Under the pieces are notes generated by a model. It was not told where the DNA came from. It made no database searches and saw only the letters and a list, made by a program, of their open reading frames with translations. Shown here one piece after another: positions 1 through 7,390 of a stretch of 52,712 bases of DNA (within the stretch, counting starts at the first letter, position 1; each line of letters begins with the position of its first letter). Position numbers and translations under genes: made by a program. The stretch spans positions 1 to 52,712 of the forward strand of contig NSJL01000024.1 in NCBI GenBank assembly GCA_002634385.1, in the 5' to 3' direction. Source of the DNA: Nitrospira sp. GTDB taxonomy: Bacteria; Nitrospirota; Thermodesulfovibrionia; Thermodesulfovibrionales; Dissulfurispiraceae.

Positions 1-545
1 GAGGTGATCATCGACAACGGGGGAGCGGGGACCTCGTACACGGGGACATGGGCGGTCTCGGGGGCGCTGAATCCCTATGGGAAGGATTCGGTGTACGGGC
101 GCGGGGGCGCGACGTACACCTGGAAGGCAAACCTTCCGCAGACGGGAGTATACGAGGTATACGTGTGGTGGACGGAGTACTCGTCCCGGTCCACGAATGC
201 GCCGGTGAAGATCACGCACAGCGGGGGAGCGGACACGGTGCGGGTGAACCAGCAGGTGAACGGGGGGAAGTGGAGCTACCTGGGGACGTACAGCTTCGAT
301 GCAGCGGCGGGGGGAACGGTGATGCTGACGGCGGAGTCTCCTTCCCCGGTGAGCTACAGTGCGGATGCGGTGAAGTTCGTCCTGGTGAACGGGGGGAACC
401 TGCCCCCCATTGCGGTGATCGACTCTCTTTCCCCGAACCCGGCGCGTACGGGGGATACGGTGACCTTTACCGGCCACGGCACGGACAGCGACGGGACGGT
501 GACCGGCTATAACTGGCGCTCCAGCATCGACGGAAACCTCGGTAC
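1..545 (+). repeat. 545-bp direct repeat, copy 1 (identical to 1357-1901)
   Basis: Bases 1-545 match 1357-1901 without a visible difference. The unit encodes one golvesin-like plus most of one PKD-like module. It begins at or before the window edge, so its true length may be greater. The middle unit starting at 679 sits at exactly the same 678-bp spacing but is diverged after about 65 bp. Confidence 0.9.
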
Positions 546-3363
546 CACGGCCTCTTTCACTACTGCCACCCTGTCCGGGGGAGTTCATACCATTTACTTC
601 AGGGTGCAGGACAATACCGGGGCATGGTCCCCCGAAGTAGATATGACCCTTACCGTCAGCAAGGACCAGACCTCCTTCGAGGTGATCATCGACAACGGGG
701 GAGCGGGGACCTCGTACACGGGGACATGGGCGGTCTCGGGGGCACCGAACCCCTACGGCAGGAACTCCCTCTACAGTCGGGAGACGGCAACGTATACATG
801 GCATGCCAGCCTTCCGCAGACGGGAGTATATGAAGTATACGTGTGGTGGACGGAATATTCGTCAAGGGCAACTGATGCTCCCTTGAAGGTTATCCACAGT
901 GGGGGAACGGATACGATCCGGGTGAACCAGCAGGTAAATGGGGGAAAGTGGAACTACCTGGGGACCTACAGCTTCGATGCGTCTGCCGGAGGCACGGTTA
1001 CTCTTACCGCGGGAGATGCTTCTAATCACAGTTTCAGTGCGGATGCGGTGAAGTTCGTCCTGGTGAGCGGGGGGAACCTGCCCCCCATTGCGGTGATCGA
1101 CTCCCTTTCCCCGAACCCGGCGAGTACGGGAGATACGGTGACCTTTACCGGCCACGGCACGGACAGCGACGGGACGGTGACCGGCTATAACTGGCGCTCC
1201 AGCATCGACGGAAACCTCGGTACCGCCGCTTCCTTCAGCACCTCTGCACTATCCGAGGGAACGCACACCATCTTTTTTACAGTGCAGGACAATGCAGGCG
1301 ACCGGTCCCCCGAGGTGAGCAAAACGCTCACCGTCTCCCCCTCTTCGCCCCCGGTGGAGGTGATCATCGACAACGGGGGAGCGGGGACCTCGTACACGGG
1401 GACATGGGCGGTCTCGGGGGCGCTGAATCCCTATGGGAAGGATTCGGTGTACGGGCGCGGGGGCGCGACGTACACCTGGAAGGCAAACCTTCCGCAGACG
1501 GGAGTATACGAGGTATACGTGTGGTGGACGGAGTACTCGTCCCGGTCCACGAATGCGCCGGTGAAGATCACGCACAGCGGGGGAGCGGACACGGTGCGGG
1601 TGAACCAGCAGGTGAACGGGGGGAAGTGGAGCTACCTGGGGACGTACAGCTTCGATGCAGCGGCGGGGGGAACGGTGATGCTGACGGCGGAGTCTCCTTC
1701 CCCGGTGAGCTACAGTGCGGATGCGGTGAAGTTCGTCCTGGTGAACGGGGGGAACCTGCCCCCCATTGCGGTGATCGACTCTCTTTCCCCGAACCCGGCG
1801 CGTACGGGGGATACGGTGACCTTTACCGGCCACGGCACGGACAGCGACGGGACGGTGACCGGCTATAACTGGCGCTCCAGCATCGACGGAAACCTCGGTA
1901 CGGAAGCCTCCCTGAGCACTGCGGGGCTTACTCCTGGAACGCATACCATATTTTTCAAGGTGAATGACGATGACGGGGCGTGGTCGCCGGAGGTGAGCGC
2001 AGACCTTTCGGTAGACCAGTTCCCTTCGGAGATCATTGTGGATAACGGAGATGCCGGAACCTCTTCTACCGGGCTCTGGAAGGTGTCCGGGGCGCCCAAT
2101 CCCTATGGAAAGGATTCCCTCTACAGTCGGGAGACGGCAACATATACGTGGCATGCCGACCTCCCGCAGGCAGGGGCATACGAGGTATACGTGTGGTGGA
2201 CGGAGTACTCGTCCCGGTCCGACTATGCACCGGTAACGATCCAGTATGATAACGGGTCCGAGGTGGTGCGGGTGAACCAGCAGGTGAACGGGGGGAAGTG
2301 GAACTACCTGGGGACGTACAGCTTCGATACGGTGAAGGGAGGAACCGTTACCCTCACCTCGGGAGACCCGTACGCGGACAGCTACAGCGCCGATGCAGTG
2401 AAGTTCGTCTATACCGATCAGCCTTTCGTCGGTATCGTCCGGCCTCAGAGTTATGACCTCCAGGGGGGCACTTCCCTCACCGCGAAGGCGGAAGCCCGCA
2501 ATGTGCAGGGGGGCTGGAAGGTGCAATTCATCCTCGACAGGGATACGCCCGGTGAACAGGCGATCACCGACGGTACGGACCCCTATGAGGTGACTTTTAC
2601 CGGCCTGACCAAGGGGGAGCACACCCTCGATGCCCTCCTCCTCGATGCGGCGGACAAGGAGGTCCCCGGCACCTTCACCCGTGACCGGAATATACAGATA
2701 GGAGTCGGTGATTATTACGTTGCGATGGGAGACAGCATCACCTACGGGGATTCCGACGATTACCCCCAGGATGATATCTCGAACGACGGCCGCAACAGCG
2801 GAGGGGGGTACGAACCCATCCTGAACAGCCTCCGGACGGCATACCTCGGGTATTCCCAGACGGTGATCAATGAGGGGGTCAACGCCACACGGTCGTACAA
2901 CGGTGCGAGCTCCGCCGGAGGGATTCTCGCGAAGCACCCGGACGCGAAGTACTTCCTGATCATGTACGGGACGAACGATTCCGCTTCCAAGATCCCGAGC
3001 GGGCTCGGCCTGCAGCCGGGAAGCCAGGGATACGCGAATAGCTACAAGGATTATATGCAGCGTATCATCACGGCTGTCCTCGATACGGGAAAGGTCCCTG
3101 TCATCGCGAAAATCCCCGTCGTGTACGGCGATTGCCCCAGTTGCACCCGGTATGCGGACCCGCAGAATGCGTCGCGGAACGTCCTGATCAGGGAGTACAA
3201 CAAGGTGATTGATGAGCTGGTCAAAGAGAACAAGCTTACGATACAGGGGCCCGACATGTACGCATACTTTTCCGTGTATCCGGAGGAGTTTTCCGATACT
3301 ACTCATCCCAACGGGAAGGGATATCAGTCCATGGCGGACCTGTGGCATGACGCTCTCCCCTGA
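1..3363 (+). CDS. Secreted multidomain SGNH/GDSL esterase with golvesin-like and PKD-like repeats (5' end outside window)
   Basis: The frame is open from base 1, so the N-terminus and any signal peptide lie upstream. In window numbering (E1 = bases 1-3) four golvesin-C-terminal-like beta domains start near residues 1, 227, 453 and 677. Three PKD/Ig-like domains (each opening PPIAVIDSLSPNPA) separate them. An Ig-like linker (about 805-900) precedes an SGNH hydrolase domain (about 902-1120). That domain has the nucleophile in GDSITYG (Ser912), a block GTND, and the Asp/His pair DTTHP (Asp1099, His1102), so the triad looks complete. SGNH enzymes remove acyl or acetyl groups, and the beta modules probably bind polysaccharide or the cell surface. 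The gene ends 49 bp before the glycan operon on the same strand, which suggests the enzyme trims or deacetylates the exported glycan (inference). No PEP-CTERM anchor is present at the C-terminus. Confidence 0.85.
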   Translation, partial: EVIIDNGGAGTSYTGTWAVSGALNPYGKDSVYGRGGATYTWKANLPQTGVYEVYVWWTEYSSRSTNAPVKITHSGGADTVRVNQQVNGGKWSYLGTYSFDAAAGGTVMLTAESPSPVSYSADAVKFVLVNGGNLPPIAVIDSLSPNPARTGDTVTFTGHGTDSDGTVTGYNWRSSIDGNLGTTASFTTATLSGGVHTIYFRVQDNTGAWSPEVDMTLTVSKDQTSFEVIIDNGGAGTSYTGTWAVSGAPNPYGRNSLYSRETATYTWHASLPQTGVYEVYVWWTEYSSRATDAPLKVIHSGGTDTIRVNQQVNGGKWNYLGTYSFDASAGGTVTLTAGDASNHSFSADAVKFVLVSGGNLPPIAVIDSLSPNPASTGDTVTFTGHGTDSDGTVTGYNWRSSIDGNLGTAASFSTSALSEGTHTIFFTVQDNAGDRSPEVSKTLTVSPSSPPVEVIIDNGGAGTSYTGTWAVSGALNPYGKDSVYGRGGATYTWKANLPQTGVYEVYVWWTEYSSRSTNAPVKITHSGGADTVRVNQQVNGGKWSYLGTYSFDAAAGGTVMLTAESPSPVSYSADAVKFVLVNGGNLPPIAVIDSLSPNPARTGDTVTFTGHGTDSDGTVTGYNWRSSIDGNLGTEASLSTAGLTPGTHTIFFKVNDDDGAWSPEVSADLSVDQFPSEIIVDNGDAGTSSTGLWKVSGAPNPYGKDSLYSRETATYTWHADLPQAGAYEVYVWWTEYSSRSDYAPVTIQYDNGSEVVRVNQQVNGGKWNYLGTYSFDTVKGGTVTLTSGDPYADSYSADAVKFVYTDQPFVGIVRPQSYDLQGGTSLTAKAEARNVQGGWKVQFILDRDTPGEQAITDGTDPYEVTFTGLTKGEHTLDALLLDAADKEVPGTFTRDRNIQIGVGDYYVAMGDSITYGDSDDYPQDDISNDGRNSGGGYEPILNSLRTAYLGYSQTVINEGVNATRSYNGASSAGGILAKHPDAKYFLIMYGTNDSASKIPSGLGLQPGSQGYANSYKDYMQRIITAVLDTGKVPVIAKIPVVYGDCPSCTRYADPQNASRNVLIREYNKVIDELVKENKLTIQGPDMYAYFSVYPEEFSDTTHPNGKGYQSMADLWHDALP
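1357..1901 (+). repeat. 545-bp direct repeat, copy 2
   Basis: This is the second identical copy of the golvesin/PKD module, in the same reading frame as copy 1 and offset by 1356 bp (two 678-bp periods). Identity stops at base 1902. A fourth, more diverged golvesin module starts at 2029. Confidence 0.9.
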
Positions 3364-3412
3364 ATGGCAGGAAATTGCAGAAAGCACCGTCATGCTCCCG
3401 GAGGGCTGAAGA

Positions 3413-4996
3413 ATGCGCGTGAAGAGTTTTCTTAATGAAGAGAGCAGGGAGCGCCTGCTCTTCCGCCGCCAGTTCCTCATGGGACCCCGCCTCTTTGAGG
3501 GATTTCCCTCATGGAACCGGATGCGGATCAGTGGGGAACTGCACCTCGCCGCACATCCCGACCTGCCGGTATGCCGGGCGGAGCGGTACGGCAAGTCCGT
3601 CACGCTGCTCGGATATATTGTGGACCCCCGGCACCCGCTCCGGAGCGACGACGCGGTGCTGCGGGGTCTTCTGGAGCGGCTCGGGACCGCAGACACCTTC
3701 TTCCCGCATACCTATGAGCTCGGGGGCAGATGGATCCTCCTGGTGGATGACGGCAGGGAAATGCGTCTCTTCAGCGATGCCGTGGGGTTCAGGCAGATTT
3801 TCTACTCCGACAGGCATCTCGCCGGGGAGTTGTGGTGCGCCTCGCAGCCGGGACTGATTGCGGATATCCTGAAGCTGGAGCCGGACAGGGAGGCGATGGA
3901 GTTTATCCGCTCCTTTGCACGGAAGGAGAAGGAATATTGGTGGCCGGGAGACACTTCCCCCTACCGGGAAGTCCTTCACCTTCTGCCGAACCACTTCCTC
4001 GACCTGAAGACCGGAACCGCCGGCAGGTTCTGGCCCGCGGGGAGTACCGGTACCCTCTCCCTCGAAGAGGCGGTCCCTATGATAGGAGAACTGCTTTCCG
4101 GGCTGATACAAGGAGCGGCCCACCGCTTCGACCTCGCCCTGTCGTTGACCGCGGGGCGAGACACGCGGCTCCTGCTGGCATCCCTGAAAGAGATGAGCAG
4201 GAGCGTCTTCTACTTTACTCTTATGTACTGGGATCTGAAGAGGAAAAGCCCGGACATCAGGATCCCCTCCCTGCTTCTGCGCCGGCTGGGGTTGAAGCAC
4301 TCGATAATAAAGTGCCCCCCTGCCATGGACGAGGAATTCGGGAGCATCTACCGGCGGAACGTGACAACGGCGCGGGAGGCCTACGGGGCCATTGCCCAGG
4401 GGCTGTACCGCAGTTATCCGCAGGAAAGGGTATGTGTCAAGGGAAACGCCGTGGGCATCGCAAAGAGCATCTACACCTACATGCTGCCGCCGGAAAGGAG
4501 GGGGAAGGAGGTCACGGCAGCCACCCTCGCCGGGTTGACGGGGATGGGAGACAGCGCCTTCGCCCTGAGGGCGCTGGAGAAGTGGATCCGGGGGGCGGAG
4601 GAACGGTACAACATCAACCTGCTGGACCTCTTCAAGTGGGAGAACAGGGAGGGAAACTGGCAGGCGATGAGCCAGCTGGAATGGGATATGGTGCAGGAGG
4701 TTTTTGTTCCCTACAACTGTCGTGCGCTTCTGGCCGGAATGCTGTCGGTGGACGAGAAGTACCGGAAACCCCCTGGCTACGCGCTGCAGGAGAAACTTAT
4801 CGCACGTTTCTGGCCGGAGCTGCTGCAGGAGCCCATCAACCCCCGGGACGGCGGGGACGGCCCACTCAAGGGATTCATCAAAAAGGTACTGGTGAAGACG
4901 CGCCTCTACGAACCCCTTCGCTCGGGTATAAGAAGAATGAACCGTTTCCTTATGGGGAACCTCCTGGTGGAATACTTTCCCGACCTGCTCTTGTAG
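3413..4996 (+). CDS. Asparagine-synthase-like protein with degenerate motifs
   Basis: The 527-aa protein has the two-part layout of asparagine-synthase-related proteins. Residues 1-200 resemble a degenerate glutaminase-like beta domain without the N-terminal Cys. From about 220 there is an ATP-pyrophosphatase-like domain. The usual PP-loop SGGxDS is replaced by SLTAGRDTR (244-252), so ATP-dependent amide formation is doubtful. Proteins of this type occur in capsule and O-antigen loci with no settled role. The ATG at 3413 follows a GGAGG-type site. It is the first gene of the tightly packed rightward island, nine bases before the acyltransferase. I am confident of the fold family but not of any activity. 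Confidence 0.7.
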   Translation: MRVKSFLNEESRERLLFRRQFLMGPRLFEGFPSWNRMRISGELHLAAHPDLPVCRAERYGKSVTLLGYIVDPRHPLRSDDAVLRGLLERLGTADTFFPHTYELGGRWILLVDDGREMRLFSDAVGFRQIFYSDRHLAGELWCASQPGLIADILKLEPDREAMEFIRSFARKEKEYWWPGDTSPYREVLHLLPNHFLDLKTGTAGRFWPAGSTGTLSLEEAVPMIGELLSGLIQGAAHRFDLALSLTAGRDTRLLLASLKEMSRSVFYFTLMYWDLKRKSPDIRIPSLLLRRLGLKHSIIKCPPAMDEEFGSIYRRNVTTAREAYGAIAQGLYRSYPQERVCVKGNAVGIAKSIYTYMLPPERRGKEVTAATLAGLTGMGDSAFALRALEKWIRGAEERYNINLLDLFKWENREGNWQAMSQLEWDMVQEVFVPYNCRALLAGMLSVDEKYRKPPGYALQEKLIARFWPELLQEPINPRDGGDGPLKGFIKKVLVKTRLYEPLRSGIRRMNRFLMGNLLVEYFPDLLL

Positions 4997-5005
4997 GCCT
5001 CTGGG

Positions 5006-5677
5006 TTGCGCAGCCGCTTGAAATCGATTTGGATACGTTTCTGGATGCGGCAGGCGGGGTTGTCCCCATGGGGGCGCTTCTCCACCAGGCTTGCCGGGTG
5101 GTGTGCACCGCCCCACACGGCGCGCTTTCCCCTTGCCCGCATGAATCCGCAGGGGTATATCGACCCGAACGCGATCCTCTACCACGGGGAGCTGCACCTG
5201 GGAGCCAATATCTTCATCGGGGACCGCGTCGTTATCAATCAGACCCGGGGCGGGGGACCGGTGAACCTGGGGGACGGGGTTCATATCCTCCGCGATACCG
5301 CCATCGCCACGGGAGCAGGGGGCTCCGTCACGATCGGGGCCGATACGTACATACAGCCCCGCTGCCAGATCATGGGGTACAAGGGGGCCATCCATATCGG
5401 ACAGGGCGTGCAGATCGGACCGAACTGCGCTTTCTATTCCTATGATCACGGCTTTGCTCCGGGTGAGCGCATCAGCAAACAGGACCTGACGACAAAGGGG
5501 GGAATCAGGATAGGGGATGATGCCTGGCTCGGGTTCGGCGTTATCGTGCTCGACGGGGTGGAGATAGGAGAGGGAGCCGTCATCGGCGCGGGTGCGGTGG
5601 TGACGCGCAGTATCCCCTCCGGAGCAGTGGCTGCCGGAGTGCCTGCCCGTGTGATAAAAATGAGAGTGAAACAGTGA
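5006..5677 (+). CDS. Hexapeptide-repeat (left-handed beta-helix) O-acyltransferase
   Basis: The 223-aa protein shows the isoleucine-patch hexapeptide pattern from about residue 48 to the end. The family C-terminus IPSGAVAAGVPARVIKMR is intact, and YDHGF probably carries the catalytic His. Relatives (WbbJ/Maa/CatB-like) transfer acetyl groups from acetyl-CoA to sugars in the cytoplasm. The N-terminal 45 residues (RFWMRQAGLSPWGR) match the family's usual leader, so translation must begin upstream of the ATG at 5141. TTG at 5006, nine bases after the previous stop, or ATG at 5045 are the candidates. No strong ribosome site is visible for either. It likely O-acetylates the glycan, and the SGNH esterase at the window start could remove such groups. 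Confidence 0.8.
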   Translation: MRSRLKSIWIRFWMRQAGLSPWGRFSTRLAGWCAPPHTARFPLARMNPQGYIDPNAILYHGELHLGANIFIGDRVVINQTRGGGPVNLGDGVHILRDTAIATGAGGSVTIGADTYIQPRCQIMGYKGAIHIGQGVQIGPNCAFYSYDHGFAPGERISKQDLTTKGGIRIGDDAWLGFGVIVLDGVEIGEGAVIGAGAVVTRSIPSGAVAAGVPARVIKMRVKQ

Positions 5678-6057
5678 TGCTTGTGAGGAGATGATGAGCG
5701 GAAAAACCCATCTGTGGCCGGAAGCACCGGTGCAAAAAAACGATGCCGTAACCGCGAGTGTTGTCATTAGAGGGCCCGCAGAATGAACGCCTTAATTGGT
5801 GCGGGCGTTGCAGATCTGCCTGATGCAGAACCAGCTCGAACTGAAACTCAGGAAGGCAGCGCGGAAGCTCAAGAACGCGATTCCCCTCCTTACCGCATAA
5901 AAAAGCGGTCAGGGCCTAGTGGTAAGTCACACTTGAAAGTGAGGTATTCCTTTTTAAAACCCCTCAAATCCCTCCTGCCCTCCCTTTTCCAAAGGGAGGA
6001 ATTCTCTTTCCCCACTTTCAACGGTGACTGACCACCAGGGCAAGAAGGAGAAATCTT
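5678..6057 (+). other. Non-coding interval with possible gene remnant and a perfect hairpin
   Basis: I see no convincing gene in these 380 bases. A 34-codon stop-to-stop frame (about 5797-5901) has a basic, helical composition (LMQNQLELKLRKAARKLKN) and could be the tail of a decayed gene; I cannot identify it. At about 5980-6000 there is a perfect hairpin, CCTCCCTTT-TCC-AAAGGGAGG, followed by AATTC. It resembles other intergenic hairpins in the window (see 45020-45048). The ribosome site for the next gene is AAGAAGGAG just before 6058. Confidence 0.4.
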
Positions 6058-7359
6058 ATGGAAACGATAACGGTCGACGATTTCCGTCCTCAAATGGTGT
6101 GCCAGGTTATGGATGCGGAATTCGGAGCCCTCGGCTGTCTGGTGATAGACCGCACCGTGGGAACGAATCCCTGCGGCGGGGGGATACGGCTGGCTCCGGG
6201 GCTCTCGGTGGCGGAGATCGCCCAGCTTGCGCGGGTAATGACCCTGAAGTTCGGCTTCCTCAATTTCCCCCATGGGGGGGCAAAGGCCGGCATCACCGTA
6301 GCGGACTCCCTGGTGCAGTCGCACCGGAAGAGTATCATGGCGGCTTTCGGCCGGAGCCTGGGTATCCTGGTAAAGAGGAATATCTATTTCTTCGGAGAGG
6401 ACATGGGGACGACGCTGGACGATATCAATGCAATGCAGGAAGCCATCGGTAATACTCCCCATGCCTCCGGCGACGAGGGCACCGGGTATACCGCACTTAC
6501 CGTCTTCGAAACCATACGGCAGGGGGCTCTGTACCGCGGTGCGGGGTTCTCCTCTTCAACCGTGGCGATAGAGGGGTTCGGAAAGGTGGGGAGCGAGCTT
6601 GCCCTGATGCTGGAGCGTGCCGGGGCAACGATAATCGCCGTATCCACCGCGGACGGAGCCCTGTACCACCCCGCTGGGCTGGACGTGAGTCGCCTGCATA
6701 TCCTGCGCCGGGAACACGGGAGCGAACTGGTGTTCCACTATCCGGATGCGCAGAGGATCGGGCAGCACGAGCTGCTGCACCTTCCCGTGGAGATTCTTGT
6801 TCCGTGCGCGAGGACATGGTCGATCCATGCGGGGAATGCGGGGAGTATCGAGGCGAGGATGATCGTGCCTGCCGCCAACGCCCCTCTCACCCCCGAGGCG
6901 GAGAGGACACTCCTCCGCAGAGGAGTGCTCTGCCTGCCTGATTTCGTCGCGAACTGCGGGGCCGTGCTCAGTTCCCGCATGTCCTCCCTCGGGTTCGGTG
7001 CCGGTGCAATACGCCGGATCGTGGAGGGAGTCTTTGCCGAAAAGGTTGCGCTCCTCCTGCGGACGGCTGAAGAACGGGGGATCCCCCCCCTGGAGCTTGC
7101 ACGGGACGTGGCATGGAGGAATTTCGGCAGGATGAGCGAGGCATACGCGCCCTGTGCCGGGGAACGGGAGAGGGAGGGCATGTTCCGGCGTCTGCGGAGG
7201 AAGGGCGAGAAGCTCCTCCGGGACAGGCTTCTGTACGATCTGTACTACCGCAAGATGCTGAAGGTGGACCGGAGGGGACAGGATGCGTTTGCCCGGTTTG
7301 CCGGTACGTTGATCGGCGAAATCGGGGCGGATGAGACGGGGCAACGGGCGGTTGCATAG
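6058..7359 (+). CDS. Glu/Leu/Phe/Val (ELFV) dehydrogenase family protein, copy 1
   Basis: The 433-aa protein carries the ELFV N-terminal dimerisation/catalytic domain (about 30-140) and a Rossmann domain with EGFGKVG (172-178). Residues expected for catalysis are present: Lys64 in MTLK, Lys76 in GGAKAGI, and Asp115 in GEDMGTT. It could therefore interconvert a 2-oxo acid and an L-amino acid with NAD(P)H and ammonia. The spacing and the GEDMGTT motif look closer to leucine/phenylalanine dehydrogenases than to classical GDH, and the last 90 residues are a basic, charged extension. Such enzymes are unusual in a glycan operon. The gene overlaps or abuts the AsnB-like gene. A metabolic role in nitrogen supply or amino-acid decoration is inference. 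Confidence 0.75.
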   Translation: METITVDDFRPQMVCQVMDAEFGALGCLVIDRTVGTNPCGGGIRLAPGLSVAEIAQLARVMTLKFGFLNFPHGGAKAGITVADSLVQSHRKSIMAAFGRSLGILVKRNIYFFGEDMGTTLDDINAMQEAIGNTPHASGDEGTGYTALTVFETIRQGALYRGAGFSSSTVAIEGFGKVGSELALMLERAGATIIAVSTADGALYHPAGLDVSRLHILRREHGSELVFHYPDAQRIGQHELLHLPVEILVPCARTWSIHAGNAGSIEARMIVPAANAPLTPEAERTLLRRGVLCLPDFVANCGAVLSSRMSSLGFGAGAIRRIVEGVFAEKVALLLRTAEERGIPPLELARDVAWRNFGRMSEAYAPCAGEREREGMFRRLRRKGEKLLRDRLLYDLYYRKMLKVDRRGQDAFARFAGTLIGEIGADETGQRAVA

Positions 7360-7390
7360 TGGTACGGAAAGAAAAGAACCGGGTCCCCTG

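Noticed and set aside
1249..3696. 815-codon open frame on the minus strand
   Set aside because: It lies opposite the SGNH/golvesin gene, is Arg/His/Pro/Val-rich, has no domain pattern, and mirrors the GC-rich codon use of the real plus-strand gene.
3509..5767. 752-codon minus-strand open frame
   Set aside because: It is antisense to the asparagine-synthase-like and acyltransferase genes, with low-complexity composition; a shadow of GC-rich coding.
5783..6031. 82-codon frame between the acyltransferase and the ELFV dehydrogenase
   Set aside because: It runs through the CCTCCC hairpin, has no ribosome site and a composition unlike its neighbours.
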